A stretch of 64,000 nt of DNA from Leptospira sp. B5-022 (GCF_000347035.1 NZ_ANIJ01000014.1:62001-126000); one strand, 5' to 3'. Counted from the first letter of the stretch, positions 36,962-46,366 are shown. Notes: generated from the letters alone by a model not told the origin. Made by a program: numbers and translations.

Positions 36962-38146
36962 TTATTTTTTCCATTCGAGACGAGCCAATTCGTATTTTGC
37001 AGCGTTTGCTTCTTCTAATGACTTTTTTAAATTCGGCAAAACCCAAGGTATTGTATCTTCTGGAAATGTATCTCTGTAGTTCCAATTATCCTGAAACATT
37101 CTTTTATAATATTCTTTCGGATCTACTGTAACGATGAATTCGACCCGTTTGATTTTGGAAAATTCTTCTTTTGATATTTGGACACGAAGAAGAGCGGATT
37201 CTCCCGGAGAAAGTCTTGTATCGAAAATTTCTTTCTGCAATTCTAAATCCAACATCCAGCCTAATGTTTTCTCGGAGATCTTTTTTCTTTTTCCAGTGAG
37301 GGATTCTGTCCAAACTTCTAAATATACTTTTGGGACCGAATAACTGGGAAATGAATGCCCTACACCGGAGTTTTTGAGTTCGGAAATAATTTCGGCTCCT
37401 TCTTCTTTTGGGAGTACTTGTAAAGAAGTTTGGACCCCACGTTTTACCATTTCAGCGTCGGAGATACCTTTCCATTCGTGCTTTCTGTCCGGCATATGGC
37501 AGTTCTGGCATTGCACGTTAGAATCTGCAAATCCGGACCTTCTCCATTGACCGTAGGTATCCATCAGAAACTTTCCGTTTACCTGTTTTGCGGTATCGGG
37601 AGATTGATGGCAGTTCTTGCAGAATTCGGATTCTTCGAATTCCTTTTGGGGAATAAAACCTTGGTGAGGAATATTCGAATTTTGGAATATTCTATCCTTA
37701 GCCCAGTCTTTGGGAAACGGTCCGTATATTTTTCCTTTTCGGAGATGGCAACTTACGCATTGGACTCCGTTTTCTTCACTTCCCGGTTTCCAAGCTGGAT
37801 CGGATACTTCTCCCCAACCTAAACGAGAAAGTAAGATGTTTTTGGTTTCCGGATTTGGGCTATGGCAATTCAAACAATTTTCGGATCCGTGTTTTCCGAT
37901 CCGAGGTAATTGCCAAAGAAAGCCCGGGCCAACGGCCCGGGAGTGAAGTGCCGACTTCCATGAACCGAACTGTTGTAAATGGCAACTCCCGCAAGAGGCC
38001 GGGTTCGGATCTACTGAAAGCGAGCCTTGGGATTCGAGGGGGAATGCCCAATGCCTTTGGTGAAACCCTTCTTCTTTACAATACAAAAAGAAGAAGGCCG
38101 CCGCAATAAATGCAGCCAGGAAGAATAAAGAGGTTATCCTCCGCAA
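36962..38146 (-). CDS. Pentahaem cytochrome c lipoprotein
   Basis: The 394-residue protein has an N-terminal hydrophobic segment ending FFFLYC (Cys 23), a plausible lipobox. Five CxxCH sites follow: CGSCH (52-56), CLNCH, CVSCH, CKNCH and CQNCH, all in the first 220 residues. The remaining 170 residues are a beta-rich domain starting with GVGHSFPSYSVPKVYLEV, which parallels AAHNIPTGDPERFLLL in the second cytochrome at 47259-48623; the two are paralogues. Extra histidines supply axial ligands. It overlaps the rhodanese lipoprotein gene by 13 bases and ends an apparent operon. Electron transfer in the periplasm or outer membrane is inferred. Confidence 0.88.
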   Translation of the reverse strand: MRRITSLFFLAAFIAAAFFFLYCKEEGFHQRHWAFPLESQGSLSVDPNPASCGSCHLQQFGSWKSALHSRAVGPGFLWQLPRIGKHGSENCLNCHSPNPETKNILLSRLGWGEVSDPAWKPGSEENGVQCVSCHLRKGKIYGPFPKDWAKDRIFQNSNIPHQGFIPQKEFEESEFCKNCHQSPDTAKQVNGKFLMDTYGQWRRSGFADSNVQCQNCHMPDRKHEWKGISDAEMVKRGVQTSLQVLPKEEGAEIISELKNSGVGHSFPSYSVPKVYLEVWTESLTGKRKKISEKTLGWMLDLELQKEIFDTRLSPGESALLRVQISKEEFSKIKRVEFIVTVDPKEYYKRMFQDNWNYRDTFPEDTIPWVLPNLKKSLEEANAAKYELARLEWKK

Positions 38147-39564
38147 GGATTTCCCCCACCACCGCCTCCTGAACCACCTCCTCCGCCGCCGGAGGAAGCA
38201 GAACCTGAAAGATATTTTTTATCCTGGTCTATGATATCGTTCGTACCTTTCGCAAAATTTCGGTCCGGAGTGAAATAATTACCTAAATTAGAAATATTGG
38301 ATGTGTCTATTCCCGATTTTCCTACGTTATACGTAATCGATTCAGTAACAGCGGATCTGTCCGTTCTCCAAGGAGATACCGCGCTTAGATTGGACCAAGC
38401 AGCGCTGGGATCGTAAGCAAGTGATCCCCATTCTACCCAAGAGCCGTCATAAAATCTGGTCGGATATCCAAGGATCGCAAGCGTGGCAAATCCGGTGATG
38501 GAAGATCGTATGTTCGTTCTGCAATACGCAATTATCGTCTGTCCGTTCGTATATCCATTCGTAGAGAGAAGGTTTTGAAGATCCGATTTCGGTAGGAACT
38601 CCTTGTTCGCATTGATAAAGTTCGCGAAAGGAATGTTCTTTGCTCCCTTAATATGGCCTTCGAAAGGTGTATAACAACTAGGGGTATCCGCGCAAGTATA
38701 AGTAGAAGCTCCAATTGTTGTTCCGGAACCATCGTATTCCGCGGCAGTCCTTGCATCTAAAATAAAACTTCCTCCTTCGGGCGCAGGTGTGGAACTTTCG
38801 AAAGTCGGATTTGTAAACCCTTGGACCGCATTAAAAACATCCGCTAATGTAGCCTGCAAGATCGTGTGATCCCGATACAAACCTCCTAGATTACCCGCCC
38901 CGCTAGTTGTAGGAACAGTGTAGGAAGACCCGCCGGTAAGCTCGGAAGCTGCGATCTTTGCGGAAATCGCTCCGTTCAAAACGGCAAGATGATTTTTTTC
39001 CACTCCCCAATAATACATTGTATACCAAGATCGAAGGGTCAGCATCAGATTTCCGTCACTCGGAACATCTTGTGCAAGGACGATCAGATCCGTTGCCGGA
39101 TTGACCCCGAAACGTTTTAAGAATGCGTCGATATTCTTTCCCTCCGGAACGATTGTCTCCGTATCCATCAGACCGTTAAATCTGGTCTGTCCGAAAAAAG
39201 TATAATCCGTAGAACTTGAACTGATCCCATACACTCTGACACCAGCCTCGGGTCTTATATAAGAACCGGAAAGAGATCCGCTGCTGATCTGAAAGATGAT
39301 GAGCCTTCCGCTGATCACAGAAGGATGATTCGCAGCCCAATTCGATCGCCAAAATTCCAAAGTGGACGCAGTGATGAGTCCGTACGAATTATTATTATAA
39401 TCGTCGTCGGATACCGACAAAAGTTGAGAAGTCCCGAAAACCTGCACTGGTTGCACCAAAGCAAGTTTCTGATATGGAGTGATATACTCCGGCGCACTGC
39501 AGTATCCAAGAAAAGGGATTAGTAAAACACGAATTCCTAATTTTCTAATATTAAAATCGAACAT
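38134..39564 (-). CDS. Tandem rhodanese-domain lipoprotein (second copy)
   Basis: I use the ATG at 39564 because GGAGGG lies just upstream; an ATG five codons earlier overlaps the beta-barrel gene. About 476 residues. A lipobox (FLGYC) is followed by an N-terminal rhodanese-like domain without a catalytic Cys (DDYNNNSYGLITASTLEFW to YYWGVEKNHLAVLNG). A C-terminal domain has the active loop YCRTNIRS after DARTAAEYDG and FEGHIKGAKNIPFANF. The C-terminus is a Gly/Ser run ending NPCGG. Rhodaneses move sulfane sulfur from thiosulfate or persulfides. It is homologous to the protein at 41096-42643 and lies between a beta-barrel and a pentahaem cytochrome. Confidence 0.85.
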   Translation of the reverse strand: MFDFNIRKLGIRVLLIPFLGYCSAPEYITPYQKLALVQPVQVFGTSQLLSVSDDDYNNNSYGLITASTLEFWRSNWAANHPSVISGRLIIFQISSGSLSGSYIRPEAGVRVYGISSSSTDYTFFGQTRFNGLMDTETIVPEGKNIDAFLKRFGVNPATDLIVLAQDVPSDGNLMLTLRSWYTMYYWGVEKNHLAVLNGAISAKIAASELTGGSSYTVPTTSGAGNLGGLYRDHTILQATLADVFNAVQGFTNPTFESSTPAPEGGSFILDARTAAEYDGSGTTIGASTYTCADTPSCYTPFEGHIKGAKNIPFANFINANKEFLPKSDLQNLLSTNGYTNGQTIIAYCRTNIRSSITGFATLAILGYPTRFYDGSWVEWGSLAYDPSAAWSNLSAVSPWRTDRSAVTESITYNVGKSGIDTSNISNLGNYFTPDRNFAKGTNDIIDQDKKYLSGSASSGGGGGGSGGGGGGNPCGG

Positions 39565-39575
39565 ATTCCCTCCGA

Positions 39576-40547
39576 TCACAAGTTAAACGGAAAATTGATC
39601 AAGAACCCGAAGGTCTTTAAGATTGCGGTGTTGTATCCGGAATATGTATAAGAATAGAAGAAGTTATAATAATTCCCGTACTTATCCGTATACCCCAAAC
39701 TTACTTCCACGTTATGATATACTTCCTTTCTTCCCCAAGCAGGCCTTTCGTGCTCTAGGTAATAATTGTACCAATCCTGCCCGAAAGGAGCAATAGAAGG
39801 CGGATCCAACTGGATCAAGTTTAAAGGAGGAGTTCCTCTTGGATCGGCGAAAGCATATCCTCCTTGTCCGATCTGTCCTCTGCTTCCAACAATGAAGATA
39901 AAAGAATCGAAAAAACGTTTGTACAGCGCTCCGAAATAAAGAATATCATCCGGTACCGGTTTTTCCCTTTTCCGATAACTCCATTCACCCAAAGCGCCGA
40001 GTCCCCAAATGTTGAAGTCTTTTCCCAGATAGATATTTACCTCTGCACCGTTCGATCCATCTCCTAAAGCCTGAGGATTTCTATCATAATCTCCCTTTTT
40101 AATCCCACCAACCCTTACGCTTATTGTCGGGATCCAGATAGAATCGAAATCATATTCATCCAAAATCTTGTAGCGTAAACCCGCTCTCGAATCAATGATC
40201 CCGTATTTGTCCGGTTGTTCAGGTGAAGTTAAGGTCCCGAAATAACGGTCTATTAATTGGGTTCTTCCCAATTTACCGAAACCTGTCTGCAAATCCATAG
40301 TCAGTCTGTCAGTGATCCCATACTCGAACGCAAGAGCGCCCACATTGATACGGACATCGTCGTCGTAAGTGGTATGGTATTTACCCACGTATGCGGAATC
40401 ATAGACCGAATTCACCGCGGTAGTCCGGACCCATAGTTGTCTTTGGTAAGGAGCCCAAACCGTCTGAGAGAATAATTCCCCAATAAAAAAAGGTTGGGCC
40501 AAAAATAGAAGGGGAAGGAGAACTCCCTTCTTAATTAAATATTTCAT
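39576..40547 (-). CDS. Outer-membrane beta-barrel protein
   Basis: The 323-residue protein has a signal peptide (cleavage probably after GELFSQ, about 28). It then shows alternating amphipathic strands with many Tyr, Trp and Gly: RQLWVRTTAVNSVYD, NVGALAFEYGITDRLTMDLQTGFGKLG, FGALYKRFFDSFIFIVGSRG and VEVSLGYTDKYGNYYNFFYSYTYSG style segments. It ends in FLINFPFNL. About 12-16 strands are plausible. No family was named with confidence. It is 18 bases after the small exported protein gene and 11 bases before the rhodanese gene. Transport or surface exposure for the redox set is inferred. Confidence 0.75.
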   Translation of the reverse strand: MKYLIKKGVLLPLLFLAQPFFIGELFSQTVWAPYQRQLWVRTTAVNSVYDSAYVGKYHTTYDDDVRINVGALAFEYGITDRLTMDLQTGFGKLGRTQLIDRYFGTLTSPEQPDKYGIIDSRAGLRYKILDEYDFDSIWIPTISVRVGGIKKGDYDRNPQALGDGSNGAEVNIYLGKDFNIWGLGALGEWSYRKREKPVPDDILYFGALYKRFFDSFIFIVGSRGQIGQGGYAFADPRGTPPLNLIQLDPPSIAPFGQDWYNYYLEHERPAWGRKEVYHNVEVSLGYTDKYGNYYNFFYSYTYSGYNTAILKTFGFLINFPFNL

Positions 40548-40565
40548 TATATAAAGATTCCCTGC

Positions 40566-40934
40566 TTAATCCCTTTTCTCCTCCAACTTCAGGTTGAAGC
40601 GGATACTTACGAAAAATTCCAAAGCGGAAATCTGTTCTTCCGACAATTTGCCCGCCAAATCCTCCAGGTTTACCCTTCCTTTTTCCGAGTTGGGCAAGGA
40701 ACCTTGCAGATATTCCAACCGGTTTTTCTGCGATTTTGCGAGATCTTCTTTTTTAGGGTCTAAGGCGACTTCTCCGTTATAGATTGCTTTGCCGAGATTG
40801 AACTTCTCTCTTTCCTTTCCGCGAAGCGCCTGACCGGCCACTCCACCTCCTCCGAATCCCCCGGAAGCGAAAAGTGTTTCCAAAGAAGAGAAAAATAATA
40901 CGCCTATGAGCGCATATATATATAAGATTTTCAT
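40566..40934 (-). CDS. Small exported protein, cytochrome-like without haem motif
   Basis: The 122-residue protein has a signal peptide (about 1-23) followed by a Gly-rich segment (GGFGGGGVAG). The sequence FNLGKAIYNGEVALDPKKEDLAKSQ resembles the first helix of periplasmic c-type cytochromes in wording, but there is no CxxCH. The tail (LSEEQISALEFFVSIRFNL) also resembles a terminal cytochrome helix. I take it as a soluble periplasmic protein of the operon. It is the first gene of the run that continues with the beta-barrel, rhodanese and pentahaem cytochrome genes. Confidence 0.7.
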   Translation of the reverse strand: MKILYIYALIGVLFFSSLETLFASGGFGGGGVAGQALRGKEREKFNLGKAIYNGEVALDPKKEDLAKSQKNRLEYLQGSLPNSEKGRVNLEDLAGKLSEEQISALEFFVSIRFNLKLEEKRD

Positions 40935-41054
40935 AAAACAGTAACTCCCTCTTTTTTTTATAATCCGCCTTAAAAACTTAGGTTATCGATAAGCGTTTAA
41001 TCACGGGTTTAAAAAACCTGGACCATTGGGACCGGTTCTTATGTTACGGAATCG

Positions 41055-41081
41055 AAGAGGGCGAGATTCACCCACCCTCTT
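41055..41081. terminator. Probable terminator after the first rhodanese lipoprotein gene
   Basis: AAGAGGG at 41055-41061 pairs with CCCTCTT at 41075-41081 around a 13-base loop, 14 bases beyond the stop of the 41096-42643 gene. There is no long T run on the minus strand. It suggests that the upstream rhodanese gene is transcribed separately or that read-through is limited. Confidence 0.45.
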
Positions 41082-41095
41082 TATCTAAGTCGCGA

Positions 41096-42643
41096 CTATT
41101 GATTTTTGTAATTCCAGTCTTCCACAAAGGCCGCTTTGGTAGTAGTAGCCGAAGAGTTGATTTGGAAATAATCCACAGTGGATTTTTTTACACCGGAGTT
41201 ATAGTGCGGGCCTAATCCGGATCCCCTGGCGCCGGACTCGATCACACCTTGAACGTCCGCAGCAAATTTAACCGGAACGGAAGGATAAGAAGAAGCCCCA
41301 GCAGTCACATCGTCGTTGAAATTCGCAGCCGGGAAGTTTCCTGATAAGAACCCGAAGATACTCCACCCATCTTCCAAGAATACGGTTGGACGTCCCAAGA
41401 TTAGAAGAGTGGAAATACCGCTCGTCTGAGTTCTGGTATTTGTCCTACAGTATTGAAGAATAGTTTGGCCTTCTTCATATGCAGGCGCACCTGCATTAGG
41501 TCCGCCGGTGGTTCCGTAAGTATCCCAAATATCCTTAACATCCGCTTTGGATTTGAACTTGAGGGTATTAAAAGTCCCTGCTGCTGAAGTAGTATAAGCG
41601 TAAGTGTTGTCCAAAGACGCCCGATCAATTAAGTTAAAGTGAGGAACGAATACTGCTCCTTTTAAGTGACCTTCGAAAGCGACTGCTCCACCTGAAGTTT
41701 TAGTGGTTACAGTTGTGTTCTCTCCACCATCGTATTCTTGCCATCCAGCAGTCGAAGTATACGCGCCAATAGTGTTGGTATTATTTTTAGTTCTGTTATC
41801 GGAGATCAAAACGCTGGAAGAAAGTCCCTTTACACTATGGTTTCCGTTGTTCTTCACTACCTCGATAGTATCTTCGATGCTCAATGTTAAGATTCTGTTA
41901 TCCACATTCTTCAGTTGTTTCACCGAGAATGTTCCGTTCAAAGGAGGAACAGACTCGTCGGTATCATTGCCTAATTCCGCTTCAGGGAATTGACCTTTAA
42001 TAGTTCCGTTCAAGATAGCAAGATGTTCGTGCGCCACACCCCAATATCTTAACGAATAATGTTGGTGACCGATGGATCCGTAGTTATCTCCGTTACCGCT
42101 TGCAAAAACGATCAGATCCTTAGTAGGATCTACCCCGTAAGTTTGGAACCATTCGTCGATGCTCGCGCCGCCGATAATTCCGAATCCTCCAGTTGTTGCA
42201 GTTCCGCCAGGAATAGAGATCAAACCGTTGTATCTGGTTTCTCTAAAAGTTTTCCAAGAATAAAGCGCTGAGTTGTTTCCATCAACGGAGATAAAAACTT
42301 TCACTCCGGTTGTAGGAAGGATTAAACTTTTATTCGAATCCGCTCCCACTTTGTTTGCTTGAAAGATCACCAAATTTCCGGTAATTCCTGCTGGCTTATT
42401 GTTTGCCCAGTCGTTTACCCAAGTTCTAAGTGTAGATGCCGTGATTAGACCGAATCGATTCTCGTTATAATCGTCCGCAGATTCGATCGCTAGATCGGAA
42501 GCGCTGGCAACTTTTACACTTGAAGTTCCCCCGCTGATTGCCGCTAGCGCTAGTGCGGAACTATCGGAAGTTCCCTCCCCACAATTCCCGAATAATCCCA
42601 GCGCAATTGCCAGGAGGCTCGAATAAATGAGCATATTTTTCAT
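41096..42643 (-). CDS. Tandem rhodanese-domain lipoprotein (first copy)
   Basis: The ATG at 42643 has CGGAGAAC upstream, and the product of 515 residues starts with a lipoprotein signal (LGLFGNC). The N-terminal rhodanese-like domain lacks Cys in its loop (VFASGNGDNYGSIGHQHYSLRYWG), and the C-terminal one has the loop YCRTNTRT, preceded by FEGHLKGAVFVPHFNLI. The shared segment DYNENRFGLITASTLRTWVNDW ties it to the 38134-39564 protein (DDYNNNSYGLITASTLEFW). Domain order is as in thiosulfate sulfurtransferases. It is exported, so it probably handles periplasmic or surface sulfane sulfur. Confidence 0.85.
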   Translation of the reverse strand: MKNMLIYSSLLAIALGLFGNCGEGTSDSSALALAAISGGTSSVKVASASDLAIESADDYNENRFGLITASTLRTWVNDWANNKPAGITGNLVIFQANKVGADSNKSLILPTTGVKVFISVDGNNSALYSWKTFRETRYNGLISIPGGTATTGGFGIIGGASIDEWFQTYGVDPTKDLIVFASGNGDNYGSIGHQHYSLRYWGVAHEHLAILNGTIKGQFPEAELGNDTDESVPPLNGTFSVKQLKNVDNRILTLSIEDTIEVVKNNGNHSVKGLSSSVLISDNRTKNNTNTIGAYTSTAGWQEYDGGENTTVTTKTSGGAVAFEGHLKGAVFVPHFNLIDRASLDNTYAYTTSAAGTFNTLKFKSKADVKDIWDTYGTTGGPNAGAPAYEEGQTILQYCRTNTRTQTSGISTLLILGRPTVFLEDGWSIFGFLSGNFPAANFNDDVTAGASSYPSVPVKFAADVQGVIESGARGSGLGPHYNSGVKKSTVDYFQINSSATTTKAAFVEDWNYKNQ

Positions 42644-42948
42644 TTTGTTCTCCGTTGCTGGTCCGGTTCGGGGTTCCCTCATGTTTATTCCACTGCGGAC
42701 TCTAAGAACAAAATCGATACAGAGTTTCGCTATTGCCAAGATTATTTCATTATAACGAATATAATTTCCAATAAATTAGATAATATATTATAGCAAAGAA
42801 CCAATTTTTTAAACAAAACAGACTAAACTCTAAAAAATCGGAAACAAAATGGAAGGTAAAAATGTTTTTGTGAATTTAGGCTGCGTTATTTTCCGCTAAG
42901 CAGAATATTCAGGAATTACAAATTATTTTTTTATAATGTAATTTCACT
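42644..42948. other. AT-rich spacer upstream of the rhodanese lipoprotein gene
   Basis: This 305-bp gap holds no gene. It is strongly AT-rich and contains a 12-bp palindrome ATAATATATTAT at 42780-42791 and a candidate minus-strand promoter (listed separately). Nothing else was seen. Confidence 0.5.
42787..42816 (-). promoter_or_regulatory. Candidate promoter of the rhodanese lipoprotein gene
   Basis: On the minus strand TTGTTT (42816-42811) and a consensus TATAAT (42792-42787) are 18 bases apart, giving a leader of about 135 nt to the ATG at 42643. The -10 is perfect and the -35 weak. The AT-rich setting makes chance matches likely. Confidence 0.35.
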
Positions 42949-44043
42949 TTAAAAGGAGATACGAGGTCCTAAATAGATCAGGTCCCCGCCCCATTTATAG
43001 AAAGGATCAAAAACCAAAAGATAGGCAAATGCAAGAACCAATCCGAAGCACAAGATCCATTTATCCCGCTTGGAAAATCCACTTCGAAAGCGGATCAACC
43101 AAAGAGCGATCCACGCCGGATAGAATAAATGAGAAAACACTCTCGTACTATCTGCAGTGAAAAATGTAATGACAAAGGCCCCGAAGCACACCAAGAGGAT
43201 CGATACCTTTTTACGTGCCAGATTCTCTAAAAACAAAAATAACAAACCGTTCCAAAAAGAAACTAAGGTAAGAATAAGATGTTTCATGTGCATAGAATAC
43301 CAACGCGCAAAACCCAAGGACTGCGCCGTATCTAACCTTCTTTCATTCCATTCTATTCCATTGAGATAGAAGATCAGAAAAGAAGAAATTCTTCCAGCGA
43401 ATATCCCCAAAAAGAAGACCTTTAATATATCTCGATCTATCTCTTTTTTCTCCCAAAAATACAAAAATAGAACGAAAAGAGAAATCGGGACGAATTGATA
43501 AAAATGGGTCCAAGATCCCAGCACAAAAAGGAAAAATAAAACGTAAGAGTGGATCTTCTTCCCTGGATACTGATCTCTCTGATCCAAAAATATAATTAGC
43601 AATACCGACCAGAAGAACGTAAGATGATCCGCAAAACCGATCCAATTATTTTGGATAAGATAAACGGGAGAAAGAAGTAAGAAAAAACCCAAAAAGACCC
43701 CGGTAAAACTTCCTCTAAAATAATAAGCGTAGGAAATCAGGATTGCGGAAGTAATATATAATAGAAACTTACAATATCTTTTGAACTCTTCCGGAGAAAG
43801 ATCTATCCCGAAAATTTTGAGATGATACGGAAATAAAAAGGAATCCGAATCGTATTCCGTAGAAAGATCGGATTTAGAAAGATAATAAAATCCGGAATTG
43901 ATCACCTGAGATTGGGAAGACGTCTTGTATAAAAGGTATGAGGCTTCCTTTAAGAAAAAAATAGAAACAAGTCCGATCAGTAAGGACAAAATCAGCCTTT
44001 TTCGCTTGGAGAAACTTTCTAGGATGTTATTAAGGATCTTCAT
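42949..44043 (-). CDS. Polytopic membrane protein, possibly glycosyltransferase-like
   Basis: The 364-residue protein has about ten transmembrane helices. A loop after the first helix contains STEYDSDSFLFPYHLKIFG, an acidic region that resembles the first extracytoplasmic loop of GT-C enzymes. Later segments (NNWIGFADHLTFFW, GSWTHFYQFVPISL, STRVFSHLFYPAWIALW) fit a membrane enzyme of lipid-linked sugars. It lacks the clear DD or KPP signatures, so the assignment to GT-C is weak. Isolated gene; about 90 bases separate it from the XRE-cupin regulator gene upstream on the same strand. Confidence 0.6.
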   Translation of the reverse strand: MKILNNILESFSKRKRLILSLLIGLVSIFFLKEASYLLYKTSSQSQVINSGFYYLSKSDLSTEYDSDSFLFPYHLKIFGIDLSPEEFKRYCKFLLYITSAILISYAYYFRGSFTGVFLGFFLLLSPVYLIQNNWIGFADHLTFFWSVLLIIFLDQRDQYPGKKIHSYVLFFLFVLGSWTHFYQFVPISLFVLFLYFWEKKEIDRDILKVFFLGIFAGRISSFLIFYLNGIEWNERRLDTAQSLGFARWYSMHMKHLILTLVSFWNGLLFLFLENLARKKVSILLVCFGAFVITFFTADSTRVFSHLFYPAWIALWLIRFRSGFSKRDKWILCFGLVLAFAYLLVFDPFYKWGGDLIYLGPRISF

Positions 44044-44136
44044 CTAACCGACAAACTTTTCCTAGAGTGAAACGTCCGGATTATACTCAAAGCCCCCTGA
44101 AGAATTGCAATTAACAAACGCGAACAGGAATCTATT

Positions 44137-44721
44137 TCAGTCGTCGGAAAGAGAAGAGGACCAGATCAGATAAGAGTCCTTCTCCCCTAAATTTGCAAGC
44201 TCTTGCAGATCTTTTCCCAAAAAGGTCATGCTGTCACCTTCTTGCAAGTCGAACCATTTACCTCCCACTTTCAAACGTAGCGCGCCTGACTGTAGGAATA
44301 AATTCTGTCTTTGTTTGGATTGCACTTTTGTAATAAACGTTTTAGCGACTCCAGGCAGAAGCCTAATCTCAAATAGTCTAGTTTGAAATCTAGTTTCTTC
44401 ATGAAGAAGAGGACGGATCACGTACTGATTCTCCTCCACTGAACTTCCGGTGGAGTCTTCTTTCCTGTAAATTTTAGGAAATTCTTCCTTAGAAAATTCC
44501 ATAAGACTGGACAAAGGTAAACGGATCGCCTTGGAAATTTTCCATAATAAAGCGATGGAAGGTGCGGCTTTTCCGGATTCGACCAAGCTTAACATTCCTC
44601 GGCTCACTTGAGATAATTCTGCAAGCTTTCCTAGTGAAAGACCTAACTCTTGTCTTCTCTTCCGAACCAAGGTCCCAATGGATTGGATCAGGCCTCTTTC
44701 CATCGGATCGATCGTCGGCAT
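44137..44721 (-). CDS. XRE-family regulator with C-terminal cupin domain
   Basis: The 194-residue protein has an N-terminal helix-turn-helix (about 10-66) with RQELGLSLGKLAELSQVSRGMLSLVESGKAAPSIALLWKI. This is the form found in SinR/PuuR-type regulators. A C-terminal cupin (about 105-190) follows, with FITKVQSKQRQNLFLQSGALRLKVGGKWFDLQEGDSMTFL, split here for description. Such proteins sense a small molecule and control amine, amino acid or sulfur genes. GGGGAG precedes the ATG. Its target may be the adjacent membrane gene or its own promoter. Confidence 0.9.
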   Translation of the reverse strand: MPTIDPMERGLIQSIGTLVRKRRQELGLSLGKLAELSQVSRGMLSLVESGKAAPSIALLWKISKAIRLPLSSLMEFSKEEFPKIYRKEDSTGSSVEENQYVIRPLLHEETRFQTRLFEIRLLPGVAKTFITKVQSKQRQNLFLQSGALRLKVGGKWFDLQEGDSMTFLGKDLQELANLGEKDSYLIWSSSLSDD

Positions 44722-44870
44722 ACTCGGTTCTCCCCACTGAAACGGAATTTTGTTTATCCCGAGCAGTTATAATAAGAATGATTCCAACTTATTAGAAATA
44801 TAGTTTAAAATAACAATCAAAATTCTATAAAAACGAATAAAATTATAATTTAACTGAAATAAGATGTTTT

Positions 44871-46232
44871 TTAAAGAGAATTGGCAATTTTAGAAGAAAA
44901 GCGAACTCGAATCCAGATTAGAAGAATGGGCAAGAAGATAAAACTAACAGAGAGCAAAAGCAGATCAGGATGTACATAAAAACCTTTTTCTACTACGGAT
45001 CTCCAATCTCCTAGGTTTGCGAAATTCAAATAAGAAAACTGTCCTAAAAACAAAAACATCCAAGAAGGCCAAAAGTTCCTCGGGAACCTGAGTAAAAACG
45101 GGAACATCCAAAGTAAATACCAGGCATTGACCACAGGACAGAAGTAAAAGAACAAGAAGAATGTGATCCCGATCTTCTCTTCCTTCTCCAAATCGGAAGT
45201 ATATCGTTTATTCAAAAAGATCAATGTACTTAAAATGGAAGGAAGCACCCAAATCGCCCTAGATAATTCTCCGAATGTAGCATGAAGGATATTATAACCC
45301 AGAGGAAAGAATGTAAAACTTCCTATAAAGCTGCGCAGAGACGTAAAATCAGTCTCCTTGGAAAAGAATAGAAAAGGTGAATATGCTAATACTATTCCTA
45401 AAACCGCTAAACTCGGATCAATTACCGTTTTTTTCCAGTTATGATTTTTTTCCCAATGCCATTTTAATAAAAAAGGAAAAAGTAAAATTCCGAATCCTTT
45501 TACTGCCAGGCTAAGTCCCCAAACAAAGAAGCTTAGACGAAACTTATACTTCTCCATTAAATAAAATGAAAAGAACAAAAAAAAGATCCCTATAATATCC
45601 GGATGTGCATTCAGAAAGACCTCTTTTATGAGGACCGGATTCCAAAAGTATATTGCGGAAGATCGAGTCCCGTATTTCGTTCGGATCAAAAAAAATAAAA
45701 GAATATCGGGAACCAAAAGAAAAAGTTTCAGCGCCCAGAGCTTCCAAGGAAATAAAAGGTGGATTAAATAAAAATAGATCTCGAGTAGAGGACCGTAAAT
45801 GGTAGGCCAGTCCGGATGATTGATCCTAGAAAGTATTTCCGTTCTGATCGGATCTATTTCTCCAAAGAATGATTCCGGTTTGATCCCATACGGGCTTCCT
45901 TTTTCGGAACTAATCCAACCATCCCAAAGATAACGAGCCCAATCATCTTCGAAGATCGGAGTGGATAAGATCAAAACTCCTCGAAGAAGAACTCCTAAAA
46001 CAAAACCGAACCTATCTGACGTTTCGAAAGTTTTAGAAAAAAATAAAAATCCGTAAACGGCGCAGACTCCGCAAAACCCAAAGATGTACAAACTTCCATT
46101 TAAACTTCTCCCTAAATTTTTCTTTTCCCAGAAGAGAAAAATGCTAAAATACGCAAACGCAGCCAAGATCCAGATCAGATAGGTCCGATTTAGAATCCGG
46201 TTTCCTCTTTCTTGAATCCTTTCAAATTCCAA
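44871..46232 (-). CDS. Polytopic glycosyltransferase-like protein (GT87/DUF2029-like)
   Basis: The 453-residue protein has about 11 transmembrane helices. The first large loop has TPIFEDDWARYLWDGWISSEKGSPYG, the acidic DD-containing loop typical of mannosyltransferase-like GT-C proteins, followed by NHPDWPTIYGPLLEIYFYL. WNPVLIKEVFLNAHPDIIGIF near residue 200 is also typical. Such enzymes use polyprenol-phosphate mannose or arabinose. The neighbouring DPM-like GT2 gene at 48629 could make that donor. It is divergent from the sulfurtransferase gene at 46367. Confidence 0.78.
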   Translation of the reverse strand: MEFERIQERGNRILNRTYLIWILAAFAYFSIFLFWEKKNLGRSLNGSLYIFGFCGVCAVYGFLFFSKTFETSDRFGFVLGVLLRGVLILSTPIFEDDWARYLWDGWISSEKGSPYGIKPESFFGEIDPIRTEILSRINHPDWPTIYGPLLEIYFYLIHLLFPWKLWALKLFLLVPDILLFFLIRTKYGTRSSAIYFWNPVLIKEVFLNAHPDIIGIFFLFFSFYLMEKYKFRLSFFVWGLSLAVKGFGILLFPFLLKWHWEKNHNWKKTVIDPSLAVLGIVLAYSPFLFFSKETDFTSLRSFIGSFTFFPLGYNILHATFGELSRAIWVLPSILSTLIFLNKRYTSDLEKEEKIGITFFLFFYFCPVVNAWYLLWMFPFLLRFPRNFWPSWMFLFLGQFSYLNFANLGDWRSVVEKGFYVHPDLLLLSVSFIFLPILLIWIRVRFSSKIANSL

Positions 46233-46366
46233 GTTCTATTCCCCATTTAAGGCGAAATCCCATTAAAATCATGGCCTCATTTCTGTGATATTAAAATTAT
46301 TCTGCTATATAAGATTTTTTGTATTATTTATTGACACGCGTATCGATCCATCCCAAATTAACGTAC

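Noticed and set aside
46332..46366. TTGACA-like -35 element upstream of the sulfurtransferase start
   Set aside because: No acceptable -10 at 16-18 bases downstream was found, and it would place the start of transcription almost at the ATG.
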